Shown: piece after piece, positions 1-10,286 of the stretch
Numbering within the stretch: position 1 is the stretch's first letter
Layout: each line of letters starts with the position of its first letter
Assembly: GCA_019155185.1 (NCBI GenBank)
Contig: CM032817.1
Span: 12,881,472 to 12,945,471, forward strand
Source of the DNA: Beaufortia kweichowensis
Taxonomy: Eukaryota > Chordata > Actinopteri > Cypriniformes > Gastromyzontidae
Length of the DNA: 64,000 bases
Direction: 5' to 3'
Position numbers and translations under genes: made by a program
The notes under the pieces: generated by a model
The model's database searches: none
Seen by the model: the letters and a program-made list of their open reading frames with translations, nothing else
What the model was told of the DNA's origin: nothing

Positions 1-427
1 TATAAACATGACAAAAAGATGTTAAACTATCATGCATGAATTCATTCATATGTGAATAGCATTTGTAAAAACTTCGCAAATGACTATTACAAAGCATGTT
101 CTCAAAGAGTACAGAAAGAATATGTGATTGTTTGTGTCCATTTTTATAAATTAAGGAATGTAGGGATGTGTCCTTTGTTTTAGCCAAAGCTGCCGCATGG
201 CCGGTTAATTACGCGCCACATGTGGAGGTCCTGAGGAGTTTTATGGCCAGGCTGGCCTGAATCTTTGGGTGAGGGTTTTAGTTTGATGATAAGGCTGCCC
301 TATAGAGGGTGTCTGGCAGTTTCTGTGGTAGCCTTATCTGATGACACTGGTCCTTAGTTTACATTAAAGAGGGACCCTGCTTGTAAAGTTGGGACCTGGA
401 ATGCCTTCCGGAGTGCTGTTCACTACA
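1..427 (-). mobile_element. Truncated LTR (family LTR-A), upstream part only
   Basis: Read on the minus strand this is the beginning of the same LTR that starts on the plus strand at 22460. Both copies open with TGTAGTGAACAGCACTCC and run in parallel to the window edge here and to about 22908 there, with scattered substitutions and small indels. Promoter, R and U5 of this copy would lie before base 1. At 428 it abuts LINE reverse-transcriptase sequence, so it probably inserted into that LINE; the other target-site copy is outside the window. Confidence 0.85.
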
Positions 428-1070
428 GTGGTTCAGATCTTACCTATCTGACCGTTATCATTTGGTGCACTTAAATGGAGAATCCTCAAAATGAATGCCA
501 GTAAAATATGGACTACCACAAGGATCTGTTTTAGGTCCTGTATTTTTCTCAATATCCATGTGCGATCTACAAATTGAAGGATGTGATGTAACCCCATCTA
601 CTACTGTGAAAGACTTAGGTGTCATATTAGACTGAAATCTGTCCTATGAATATCATATTGCACAGATCATTACCTTAACTGCTAAACAGTATTTAACACT
701 ACTTGGTATTCCATTTCTTTTTCTATGAGAGCAGTTTGATGTTATAGCTGCACTCAGTTACACTATGCCTTAGTCTCTTCCCCACCAAAACATCCATCTG
801 TTGTTCTGATACCTGCCACAATTGTAAACCAGCTCCAATATCAGCCACAAATTCAGACCCAATAAAATATCAAATTCAATTGTATAACATTCCATTTTAA
901 AACCTTAATTCAACGTCACTGATTGCAGCTGTAATGTGTCAGAGGAGAACTGACCCTCTTGGCTGAGCCTGGCTTCTCCCAAGGTTTTTTCTCCATATAT
1001 TCATCATTGGAGTTTGGGTTCCCGGCCACAGTCACCTTGTTGGAGTGCTTACTGGGAGACTGCTGTTAAT
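428..1070 (+). mobile_element. L2/CR1-type LINE fragment (reverse transcriptase pieces and 3' tail)
   Basis: The first bases translate to WFRSYLSDRYH, followed by YGLPQGSVLGPVFFSI, both standard reverse-transcriptase blocks of L2/CR1 LINEs. A deletion then brings in the later VKDLGVILD block near 610, with an in-frame stop just after it. The stretch around 975-1070 resembles the 3' untranslated tail of fish L2 elements. The copy is internally deleted and dead. Clade assignment rests on motif recall, not on alignment. Confidence 0.75.

Positions 1071-1073
<3 letters not shown>

Positions 1074-1111
<38 letters not shown>
1074..1111. repeat. TA microsatellite
   Basis: About 19 near-perfect TA units, with one TTTA interruption, directly after the LINE tail. 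Such tails often grow from LINE 3' ends. Confidence 0.95.
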
Positions 1112-1162
1112 GATAAATTATTGGTGTACCCATCACGGATGGAGTACGAAAAATAAACAAAT

Positions 1163-1262
1163 AAAGCGGCTTGACATGGGATTCGAACTTGCGTGCAAAA
1201 AATGTAACGCTTTTAAACAAACGTAACGCTTGTCTACACGCTGGGCTACGTAACTACGAGTT
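1163..1262 (-). pseudogene. tRNA-like sequence (decayed tRNA or tRNA-derived SINE head)
   Basis: The minus strand carries an A-box-like TAGCCCAGCG (1239-1248) and a B-box-like AGTTCGAATCC (1179-1189), the internal promoter elements of tRNA genes. Their spacing is longer than in a normal tRNA, the arms pair poorly, and the segment between them contains two GTAACGCTT copies. It is therefore a relic or SINE head rather than a working tRNA. Confidence 0.35.
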
Positions 1263-1779
1263 TCATTTAATTTTTTCATCAGGGTTTTTTCTCAGTGACA
1301 TTTTTCATGTGACTGAGTCAACGGAATGTGCCTGTGTTTTTGTGATCCCTCTGTTTACTTTTTATTCATTCTTTAATTATTTTAAAAGTTTAGTAACCAT
1401 GGATATGAAGTAAGTACCATTTTATCATTCCTGTGGTGAAACTATTGTAAATATTTGGCTAGTGTGGTTTTAATTTGAATGCCATTGCAAAACTGTTGAT
1501 ACTATAGTAAAAACATGGTACATGTTGGTAAGAGACTGGTTGATGTACACCCTTTATAAACATTTCTTTTTAAATGTGTTAACAGCTCACGATCTCATAT
1601 CTCACTTCATTATAACAATATACAGTACACAAAATGTAAACGTTAGTTTTAGCCCAAAAGCTGTTTATGGGTATGACTTTTTTAACATGTTTAAAAAAGT
1701 CATTTAAAAAAGTCTTGTTAACTTGTGTTAGTGATATTGATATTATCATTGGCATTTCAGTTACCACTGTAACAGTATT
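1263..1779. other. AT-rich spacer, no feature recognised
   Basis: Only short open frames without known motifs or convincing splice borders. There is a short duplication of 'aaaaaagtcatttaaaaaagtc' character near 1692-1713. Confidence 0.5.
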
Positions 1780-2030
1780 TGTCACCGTTTCCCCTGCACT
1801 TCCCCATGGACTCCATCTCCCATGATGCATTGCACCTCACCAGCCACCATCTTTGATTGTTTTCACCTGTTCCTCATCACCTGGACTTTATTTATACCCT
1901 GTGTTTCCTTTTCTCTTGGTCAGTTTTGGATGTTGTTACAGTGTGTATGTTACGTTTAAATGGTTAAATCTTATCGTCAGTTGTCATGCTTGCACTGGCT
2001 GAAATAAAGCTTATATTACATAGTATGTTT
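1780..2030 (+). mobile_element. LTR-like fragment of the TGTCAC family
   Basis: Begins TGTCACCG and contains 'ctccatctcccatgatgcat' and 'gattgttttcacctgttcc', the same word order as the better-preserved solo LTR at 55597-56174. An AATAAA lies near 2001. No clean 3' end or target duplication was found, so it is probably truncated. Confidence 0.5.
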
Positions 2031-2443
2031 TATAGCATTTTTCATCTATAGTTCTCCATTGTAGCAAAGCAGCTTTATAGGAAATATGTTTTACACCAAA
2101 CAGTACAAACATAAGAAAACAAAATCTGTCTACAAACAAACAAGACAAAGTAAATCATTATCAATAGGAGGTTGCCCAACACCGTTAAAGTGGAACCACA
2201 GATCACAAATACTATATTAAATCTGTCAAAGGAAACATCATTGAGGGAAAGTGTTCTATACATATTTAGAGCAAACATGTGCAAACCTCTTTAATTTAAG
2301 TTATGCTTACCCAGTGCTCATGTGTAGAATGTTCTCCACAAACCCTACAGAGCTGTGACAGGTCTTCTGTGTAAAAACATTAGTTGGTGAATTACTGGAC
2401 AACATAGCAGTGCAGTCAAACAAAAAATATTTTAAATACTTAC
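2031..2443. other. Intergenic or intronic sequence with a faint L2 3'-tail match
   Basis: The words around 2050-2080 ('attgtagcaaagcagcttta') resemble the L2 3' end at 7255-7285. The rest lies downstream of, or in an intron of, the minus-strand Ulp1-like gene. Nothing else is recognised. Confidence 0.4.
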
Positions 2444-2549
2444 CAGTTTCACTTAGAAGCCTTTTGGCTATTCCCATCCTTGCAGCCAATATGCCCTGAT
2501 CAGATGTGTCAAATGTTACTGGCTCATTTAAAAGCACACATTCAGCAAG
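2444..2549 (-). pseudogene. Ulp1-like gene, last recognised exon
   Basis: Bounded by acceptor ...TTTAAACAG and donor GTAAGTAT. Translates to LAECVLLNEPV..., the helix after the catalytic nucleophile in C48 proteases, ending RLLSETG. Open throughout. Confidence 0.55.
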
Positions 2550-2628
2550 CTGTTTAAAGAAAAAAACACTTATTCACAGTACACAAAGATATAGCTGACA
2601 AAAGTAAAAAATGTGCACTTTAACTTAC

Positions 2629-2734
2629 TTTGCACACCAAAGCCCCAGAGGACGTAACATCCATCTGAATTGGATGCTTTATGGTGGCACATGTCCACCG
2701 TGATATGTTGAGTCCCCTCTGTCTCATGAAGGCT
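2629..2734 (-). pseudogene. Ulp1-like gene, exon with the degenerate nucleophile motif
   Basis: Acceptor ...ATTTATAG, donor GTAAGTTA. Encodes AFMRQRGLNISRW..., then IQMDVTSSGALVCK. The family motif has Cys-Gly where this copy has Ser-Gly, which should abolish peptidase activity. Confidence 0.55.
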
Positions 2735-2806
2735 CTATAAATAAAATCATTAATTGATTTCACCAATCAAAATACAAAAAAAAAACACTGCAACGTCTGC
2801 ACTTAC

Positions 2807-2984
2807 CTACTGTACTTGCATCACTGCATTTCTGTACATCCACTGACTTGGCCCCAAATGGGTCTATGTACAGGGATCGTTTTTCCTTTGGATAAATAAC
2901 CTTACTAATGTGATACAAAACATGAGGCACCGAGTGTCCAGTTGCTATTCATGCGCAGGGCTCAAAGTAGCACACCATAATTTT
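2807..2984 (-). pseudogene. Ulp1-like gene, exon with the Y-x-D-P-x-G block and an in-frame stop
   Basis: Acceptor AAATCCAG, donor GTAAGT. The frame encodes ...YFEPCA, stop, then GHSVPHVLYHISK and SLYIDPFGAKS. The stop lies upstream of all catalytic residues. Confidence 0.5.
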
Positions 2985-4493
2985 CTGGATTTAGCTAGAA
3001 GAAAGCAGATGGCTGTTAAGGTATAGACCTTTCCACATGGTCAATAAAGCAGGATGGGGTACTTGCCTTCTTAAGCCCTTTTTTATTTTCTTTCCACATG
3101 GCAGCCACTTGGTAGAAGTCTACTGCATAGGCTGTTCTGGAGTCTGTAGTGTACTTCTTCACAAGCAGGTGAGGTAGGCAGTTATTATCTACAAACAGTA
3201 AGATATCAATAGTTAATTGAATAATTAGCTATATACTACTTACCAATACAAGCTACATTGCTAAGAAGGAAGCCAAATAACATACCTCAGTTTCTAGCTC
3301 CTTCCTTGCAAGATGGTCATGCAAATTCTGAGAATACATTTTGTAGGGCCCTTATCTTGCTCCATAAAACTCCCTGTTTTCTCCCAGACCATATAGCCTT
3401 TATCACTACAAAAAAGTTAATGTGCAATTAATAAATGTAATGTTTATTTAAAAGAATTTCAGTAAATTGCCAAACCAACTTGCACCTTTCAGGGGCAATA
3501 CAAACTCCAGGAGTTGGGGGCTGTGAGTAACAACAAGAAAACTTTATTGGAGAATTTCAGGAAAACATTTTATAATAGCACAGATTGGACTTACATGATA
3601 CTGCTGCAGAGATGTGCTTGTTGCTGTCTCCTTGGACTCCACAGGGCACTGGATGGAGGTACCTGCTGGTGTCTCCTCAGGCTCCAAGGGGCACTGGAGT
3701 GAGGTACCTGCTAAGGGTCAACCGAATATCGACCTGGCCAATTATTGATGTTGATATTTAGCATTTTACGATTAACGACATCTGTGATTTGCCAATAAAA
3801 TAATTTCATTTTGAAATCAACGCAACCACCTCTGTCGGAGCTTCCCGGCTAATCTGATTTGTTGCGAGTCACGAATCTAGCCAATCAACGAGGCTGAAGG
3901 CACTGCAAGTTTTGCTCTCTCACTCTCTAACTTTAGCGCTCAGCACATCAGTTGTCTCATAAAGAAAGTATCCGATGTTGCTAAAGTTGTTATATAACAT
4001 AATTCAATCCACAGAAGTTGTAAGACACATAAATAACTTATTTATGATAAAGCGTCTTGTTTCCAGTTATACTGAGAATTCTTGGTCAATGTTTGTTGTC
4101 ATTGACGGACTTTAACAGAGTTTACTTGGACCAACAGTAGGGTTGGGTACCGTTCACATTTATACCGGTACCAGTTTCGATACCGGTACCCAACGGTACC
4201 TTACTCTGACTTAAGTGACTTTCAGTGGACATAATAAGGCCAAACCTCTCATTTATTTTGAAATGTTCAATAATACACACAATCCCTACAACATCCAGGG
4301 CATATTGTAATCACACTTTTATGTGTGTCTAACATATAAATTTTATTTATTTATTTTATTTATAAGTAAAACAAATGATCAATGAACATAAAGGTCATAA
4401 AAGCAACATAAAAGTAAACTATTTTATGAAGAAAACAATACTAGCAGTTCTTTTTTTTTTTTTTTTTTGGAAAAATCAGCATGTCAACTTTCA

Positions 4494-4620
4494 CAGGTAA
4501 AAGCCATGCCTGCTCCACGCTCACTGTGTCCCCTGCTGTAGAGAACACTCGTGTACTTTCTCAGGTAAAAGCCATGCCTGCTCCACGCTCACTGTGTCCC
4601 CTGCTGTAGAGAACACTCGC
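4494..4620. repeat. Tandem duplication, 68-bp period, two copies
   Basis: 'caggtaaaagccatgcctgc' and the ~40 bases after it occur at 4494 and again at 4562, nearly identical, inside the hAT element just after a poly-T run (4451-4468). Confidence 0.95.
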
Positions 4621-4864
4621 GCAGAACACAGGCTGCGGGTGCGTTAGCCGCAGTAGCTACTTTCGCTAATTTGGGGGTTCGGCTATCGAATACATTGTAC
4701 TCCTCCGCTTTTAAATACGCGTTGTGTTTAACTAAGTGCTTCCTCAGATTGGATGTATTACCACTGCCTGCCTTGTATTTACTGTTACAAATATTGCAGG
4801 CAGCGTTGTCCGCATCAACCTTTGTGAAATGTAACCACACGTTAGAGCGCTTTCTGTTAGCCAT
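4589..4864 (-). pseudogene. hAT transposase N-terminal remnant with BED zinc finger
   Basis: 91 codons starting MANRKRSNVW. Residues about 8-45 form a BED finger: aromatic W-x-x-F, then C-N-I-C (C-x2-C) and H-L-V-K-H (H-x4-H). BED domains bind the transposon ends. The full protein is normally 600-700 residues; here the frame is lost at the internal deletion. No catalytic residue remains, so it could act only as a DNA-binding fragment, if expressed. Confidence 0.75.
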
Positions 4865-5292
4865 TGCCCTGTGTGTGTTTGAGCAAGTTTCAAAAGGGTG
4901 TCACACTTCACACACGGTCTCTCTTGTCCGCGCACGCTTTCGCTACGTACCAGACTCACGCGGTGCGCAGACGTGTTCTCTCAGGTACTGAAATTGAGCA
5001 TCGATTGATTTTTATGTGAATCGATATTCAATAGTACCGACGCAATTCAGTCGGTGCCTATAAAAGTACCGAGTTCGGTACACATCCCTAAGCAACAGCA
5101 AGCGAGCAAGACCACATTCTGCACTTTTGGCAGGTCTTGGAAGGCCAGTGCTCAAGGATTCTGATGCCACCGTTATCTCCACCTTGTCATAATTTATCTG
5201 AAAGACACAGAATATAAAAATTTCTCAAATTAACTGTCAGCAGTTAGAAATTCAGTATACAGAATATATATCTGATATTGAAGTTCCCACCT

Positions 5293-7230
5293 CTGAAGGG
5301 TATCGAGCCAGTTACACAGCGAGGTGTTGAGTCCAAGCTGGACCAGTTTGTGGATGAGCTGTAGAGGGATGATTGTGTTAAATGCTGAACTAAAATCTAT
5401 GAACAGCATTCTGACGTAAGAGTCTTTTTTGTCTAAGTGTGTAAGGGCAGAGTGCAGAGTTGTGGCAATGGCATCATCGGTCGAGCGGTTGGACCGGTAT
5501 GCAAACTGAAAGGGGTCAAGGGAGGGGGGAGGAGAGATTTGATGTGGTGCATGACTAATCGTTCAAAGCACTTCATCAGGATGGGAGTAAGTGCGACCGA
5601 TAGTCATTGAAGCAGGAGGGGGATGACTTCTTCGGGACTGGAATGATGGTGGTGGCTTTGAGGCATGTAGGGACAACAGCCTGACTAAGTGAGGTGTTAA
5701 ATATGTCTGTGAAGACATCAGTGAGTTCAGCTGCGCAGTCTCTCAGTACACGACCAGTTATGTTGTCAGGGCCCGGAGCTTTGCGAGCGTTGACCCTGCT
5801 GAGGGATCTCCTCACGCTGTGTGTGGACCGTGTCAGCATATGGTCGCCAGGTGGAGGTGGAGTCTTCTGTGCGGTGGTACTGTTTAGTGCCTCAAAGCGA
5901 GCGAAGAAGCCATTCAGCTCGTTCAGCAGGGAGATGGTGTTGTCACAGGACTGAGGTGGGGGCTTGTAGTCTGTGATGGTCTGTATCCCCCGCCACAGGC
6001 TCTGAGTGTCTCTGCTGTCGCTGAAGCGATGAGCTATCCTCTTGGAGTACTGTCTCTTCGCCTCTCTTATGCCTCGGGACAGGTTGGCCCTAGCTGTCCT
6101 CAGGCTCACCTCATCTCCAGATCTGAAGGCGGCGTTACGAGCCTTAAGGAGTCTGTAGACCACACCTGTCAGCCACGGCTTCTGATTGGCCCGAACAGTG
6201 ATGGTTTTGATGACTGTCACATCCTCAGTACACTTGGTGATATAAGCAGTGACAGTCTCTGTGTACTCCTGGAGGTCAGTGGTAGAATTCGTTGTGGCAA
6301 CTTGCTTAAACATATTCCAGTCTGTGATGCTGAAACAGTCCTGAAGAGCCTCTGAAGATCCCTCAGGCCACACCTGTATTTGTTTGCGAACAGGTTTGGT
6401 GACTTTAACAAGTGGTCTGTATGCAGGCATTAGCATGATGGTGATGTGGTCTGAGGCACCAAGGTGGGGGAGGGGAAGGGCCTTGTAGGCTTCTCTCTGG
6501 GTGGTGTAAACAAAGTCCAGAATGTTGTTACCCCTGGTTGGGAAGTCTATGTGTTGGTATATATTTGGAAACACAGTCTTTAGGTCCCCAGGCGAGATGA
6601 GAAATGCATCAGGGTGGGCTGTCTGCTGCTCATTGATGTGCTGGTATATTTCACTCAGTGCCTCACTCCTGTTGTTGTTACTGGAGCTAGGAGGGATGTA
6701 TACAGCAACAAGCAGTACGGCTGTATATTCCCTCTGTAGATAGAACGGACGGCACTTAATAATCATGAACTCCACCAGGGGTGAGCAGTGTCTGCAAACC
6801 ACAACAGCGTCGCGGCACCAAGCATCATTGATGTAAACACAAAGCCCACCGCCGCGGGACTTACCACCCTCGATGAGAACTCTGTCTGCACGATAACATG
6901 TTAGCTGGTCGAGCTGAACGGCGAGGTCCGGGATGATGTTTGTGAGCCATGTTTCCGTGAATACAAAAACACAACAGTCTCTTACATTCCTCTGAGTGGA
7001 GCGCAGTAAGCGGATGTAGTCCAGTGTGTTATTCAAAGAGCGTACGTTGGCCAGAACGATGGAAGGGATCACTGGCTTGTGTGGGTTAGCCGCTAGCCTA
7101 GCCCGGATACCTCCACGCTTACCTTACCACTCTTCTGCTTCCTCTCCCGCCGCTTGTGCTGCTTCCACTGTGGGCGAGATGCAGGAGTGGGGGTTGGTGA
7201 TGGTGTAGATCTCCGGAGTAGACCGAGGTC
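5293..7230 (-). mobile_element. CR1/jockey-group LINE, endonuclease plus start of reverse transcriptase, 3' truncated
   Basis: Contains the 498-codon frame described next. Beyond a frameshift near 5576 the minus strand continues through reverse-transcriptase blocks (FAYRSNRSTDDAIA, then FIDFSSAFNT) to about 5293, where similarity stops before the YADD box. LINEs are usually cut at the 5' end, so loss of the 3' half suggests a later deletion. Bases 7073-7230 hold the upstream part, with no clear open frame. Confidence 0.8.
5576..7072 (-). pseudogene. LINE ORF2 part: APE endonuclease and N-terminal reverse transcriptase
   Basis: An open frame of 498 codons. Residues ~1-220 are an apurinic-type endonuclease that nicks target DNA: N-V-R-S-L-N near the start, F-T-E-T-W-L, G-G-G-L-C-V-Y-I, D-F-V-Y-T-T and the closing L-G-A-S-D-H-I. 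The usual S/T-G-D-F-N block reads SPGDLKT, followed by an apparent small deletion, so activity is doubtful. Residues ~425-498 are the fingers of the reverse transcriptase (RKAPGPDNI, IIPVPKK, FNDYR), ending abruptly in a shifted frame. ORF2 in this group is normally about 900-1000 residues. Confidence 0.8.
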
Positions 7231-7925
7231 TAATTTTATTTGTATAGTGCTTTCTCACAAAGATCATTGTACCAAAGCAGCTTTACATGTATGAAAAGAT
7301 AACAAACCCTGACATGACGTGTTATAGTTGCAATCCGTAGCATGTGCAGTCCGTAATAAAGGACACAAATTGCCATTGATCGCATCTATAACTCACTATG
7401 CAGTTACAAGACACAGACATTTAATTACTTAAGAGTGAATAAAGATGAATTATATATAAAAAAGAATTCTATATAAGGTGGTAGAATTGATTTTAATTAA
7501 CAGGGCCATGGGTGCAAGGAAGTCGTCTTGGGCAGGCGTCCATTTAGCATCACCAGGATGGGCATTATGTGGGGCAGGACTGTTATGAGCAGTGTTGTGC
7601 CAGCTGGAACTCACTCTTCGGGATCACTCGGAAAAGGGAGAGGGGGATAGAGAAAGAGAAGGTGACAAAACAGACTAACATTAGCGTAGCGGCCGTTCAT
7701 ATGTAATGTATGCAATCATATGTGATATCATATGCAATATGTATGTGTGCCCGTTTCCGGTTGAGCTAACTATTGCGGCCTAGGATCTGAAATTAGGTGA
7801 ATGTGTGGCTAAAGAGATAAGTCTTTAGTTTAGTTTTAAACTGCTCGAGTGTGTCTGAGTCCCGGACATTGCTGGGAAGGTCATTCCATAGTTTTGGTGC
7901 TAAGTAGGAGAAGGATCTTCCACCT

Positions 7926-8670
7926 TTAGATTTTTTTTGATATCCTTGGAACTATTAACAGACCGCCATTTTGTGAACGCAATGCCTGCGATGGATTGTA
8001 TGCTGATAGTAGTTCATAGAGGTATAAAGGTGTCAGGCTGTTAAGGGCTTTGTATGTAATTAACAATATTTTGAAATGTATGCGATACTTAACAGGTAGC
8101 CAGTGCAGTGTTGCTATAAGTGGACTTATGTGGTCATAATTTTTTGATCTAGTAAGCACTCTAGCAGCTGCATTTTGAACCAGCTGAAGCTTATTTATTT
8201 GCTTTGCATGACACCCCCCCCAGTAATGAATTACAGTAGTCAATTCCTGAGGTCATAAATGCGTGGATTAGCTTCTCTACATCTGAGACAGTCAGTATGT
8301 GGCACATCTTTGAAATGTTTCTAAGGTGGAAGAATGACACAGATTGTCGACATGGAACGACACAGATTGGAAAGTGACCATCGAAAAACAGGTTCTTATC
8401 TAGAATCACACCTAGGTTCTTGACTGCGGAAGATGGGACAATGGTGCAACCTTCTATAGAGATGTTGTGGACTATCATGTCGTGTTTGGAGCTATTAGGT
8501 TCAATAATCAAAACCTCTGTCTTATTGGAGTTAAGTAGAAGGAAGTTGTTTGCCATCCATTTTCTAATATCGTTGATACAGTCTATTAGCCTAGAAAAAC
8601 AATGGGTTTTGTCAGCGTAGCAGTGGAAGTTGATGTCATGTTTCTTAATAATATCTCCGAGGGGAAGCAT
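7926..8670 (-). pseudogene. L2 LINE ORF2 fragment with mutated YADD box
   Basis: Two overlapping frames (8670-8191 and 8243-7926) joined by a frameshift. The first carries the palm motif as YADK, losing a metal-binding Asp, then WMANNFLLLNSNKTEVLI and VKNLGVILD. The second carries the thumb and C-terminus (LHWLPVKYRIHFKILL, APLYLYELL-like words). Together they show an inactive polymerase. Confidence 0.75.
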
Positions 8671-9005
8671 ATACAGTATAATGCGAAAACAATAGGACCA
8701 AGAACTGATCCCTGTGGCATGCCGTATTTTACCTGACAGTAATACGATTTTTCCTTGTTAACTCAAACAAAGAGGTAGCGATCGGTTAAATAAGACTTGA
8801 ACCAGGCTAAGGCTTGCCCACTAATGCCAACAAGGTTTTCTAGTCTATCGAGTAGAATTGTATGATCTATTGTATCAAAAGCTGCACTGAGGTTGAGTAA
8901 TATGAGAAGAGAGGTTTCACCGCGATCCGATGCTAAAAGGAGGTCATTTGTCACTCTGAGCATGGCTGTTTCTGTGCTGTGGTGGGGCCTAAATGCTATT
9001 TTTCA

Positions 9006-9671
9006 CTAGGAATGTCTGTAGCTGGTTAGACATAACCTTTTCCAGTATTTTTGATAAAAAGGGGAAATTAGAAATTGGTCTAAAGTTAGGTCTCCCTGGT
9101 CGAGATTAGGCTTTTCTATGAGAGGCCTAATAACTCCCATTTTGAAGGCTGCTGGAACATAGCCTAATTCTAATGATGAATTAATAATAGTGAGCACTGG
9201 TTCTGATACTGCAGGAAGAACTTCTTTTAGTAATTTTGTGGGGACGGTATCTAATATACAGGATGATGATTTTGATGAATTTATTATTTTTGTGAGCTCA
9301 TCCATTGTAATAGCATTGAATGATTCAAGTTGTACTAGTGGCATGATGCGGAACGGGATACTATCAGATATAGAGGTGGCTAGCTGTGTAGATGCAATAT
9401 TTTCTCTAATCTGCTCGATTTTATTTGCAAAGAATTTCATAAAGTCATTACTATCGTGCTGTAGTTTAGCATCTTTTTCTGTTAATGATTTGTTTTTAGT
9501 CAGTTTTGCGACTGTATTAAAAAGAAATCGTGGGTTATTTTGATTTTCTGCATTCAACTTGCTGAAATAGGAAGATTTGGCAGTTTTTAGAGCCTGTTTG
9601 TAATTGTTAGTGCTCTCTTTCCATGCATCACGCCATACTTCTAAGTTTGTAATCCTCCATCTACGTTCCAT
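9006..9671 (-). pseudogene. L2 LINE ORF2 fragment (region before and at reverse-transcriptase fingers)
   Basis: 221 codons. The N-terminal part (W-R-D-A-W-K-E-S, KTAKSSYFSKL, PRFLFNTVAKLT) is the linker between endonuclease and reverse transcriptase in L2 elements. The C-terminal part (DTVPTKLLKEVLP, GVIRPLIEKPNLD) enters the fingers and then goes out of frame. No endonuclease remains upstream except a short tail at 9898-9689. Confidence 0.7.
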
Positions 9672-10026
9672 TTTTCTAGCTGCCTTTTTTAGGGCTGAGG
9701 TGTGGTTATTATACCATGGTGCTGGCGTTCTTTAATTCTCTTTAATCTAATTGGTGCGACAACTTCTAAAGTACCTGAAAAGGCTTTGTTTAATGTTTCT
9801 GTTACGGCATCAAGATCTTCATTGTTGTTTATTACATTATGGGTTTGAGACAGATTCGGAAGATTGCTAATAAAATAATGTAATAATGTAATTGACAATA
9901 TATTCCTTATTGGAAAGTGACCGGATGTTAAGCAGGCTGAATTTTAACTTTTTTGTTGCATCTGTTTGTAGATTGTTTTCTAGTTTAATATTAATTAGAT
10001 TTGTGTGTTGGTTTAGAGTATGCTAC

Positions 10027-10115
10027 GTTTGTTTGTTTGTTTGTTTGTTTGTTTGTTTGTTTGTTTGTTTGTTTGTTTGTTTGTTTGTTTGTTTGTTTGT
10101 TTGTTTGTTTGTTTG
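10027..10115. repeat. TTTG microsatellite
   Basis: About 22 perfect TTTG units between the two halves of the L2 LINE. It reads as long CLFV/TNKQ open frames on both strands, which are artefacts. Confidence 0.97.
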
Positions 10116-10286
10116 GGGAACAGACACAGTCTCTATACGTTGATATGTGGGTTGTAAAAACTATATGCTGTGATTTATGTGGCCTATGTGACATGTCAAG
10201 GCAACTTGCAGACGGATGGTTAAGCCGATTGGTCTGCTTCCTGACCTGGGCCCTGGATAGTCAGACTTTACTTTTAAGACTATTGG

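Larger units (their letters stand above)
4138..5090 (-). mobile_element. Non-autonomous hAT transposon, 953 bp, internally deleted
   Basis: Ends are imperfect inverted repeats, TAGGGTTGGGTACCG at the left and CGGTACACATCCCTA at the right, followed inward by the GGTACC-rich words typical of a common fish hAT group. An 8-bp target duplication flanks it: ACCAACAG (4130-4137) and AGCAACAG (5091-5098), 7 of 8 identical. It keeps only the N-terminal BED zinc-finger part of a transposase on the minus strand; the RNase-H-like core and dimerisation region are gone. It sits inside an exon of the Ulp1-like pseudogene. Confidence 0.85.
2444..5197 (-). pseudogene. Spliced Ulp1-like cysteine protease (C48 family) pseudogene, probably transposon-borne
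   Basis: On the minus strand seven exon-like blocks with splice borders can be read: about 5197-5091 plus a few bases beyond the hAT insertion, 3710-3595, roughly 3415-3300, 3188-3067 (GC donor), 2984-2807, 2734-2629 and 2549-2444. The later ones resemble the catalytic half of Ulp1/SENP proteases: a 'SLYIDPFGAKS' block (usual form Y-x-D-P-x-G), then 'IQMDVTSSGALVCKLAE', matching the Q-x-D-x-x-x-C-G-x-F motif but with Ser where the nucleophile Cys belongs. The His block reads G-H-S rather than H-W. Exon 2984-2807 has an in-frame TGA, and a hAT element splits the first visible exon. Fish EnSpm- and Harbinger-like elements often carry such proteases, so a transposon source is likely. A second C48 protease subtype cannot be excluded. 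Confidence 0.55.
7231..9898 (-). mobile_element. L2-type LINE, reverse transcriptase and 3' end, degenerate
   Basis: On the minus strand, pieces in shifting frames follow the normal L2 order. 9671-9006 has the pre-fingers and fingers. 8963-8763 has LLNLSAAFDTIDH. 8670-8191 has HCYADKTHCF, in which the catalytic YADD has become YADK, then VKNLGVILD. 8243-7926 is the C-terminal thumb region. 7231-7925 matches the L2 3' untranslated region, ending in the fish L2 words around 7231-7290. A second copy of this 3' end lies in opposite orientation at 18750-19612. Confidence 0.8.

Noticed and set aside
5694..6743. Plus-strand frames opposite the LINE endonuclease
   Set aside because: Shadows of the well-supported minus-strand LINE coding sequence; no motifs of their own.
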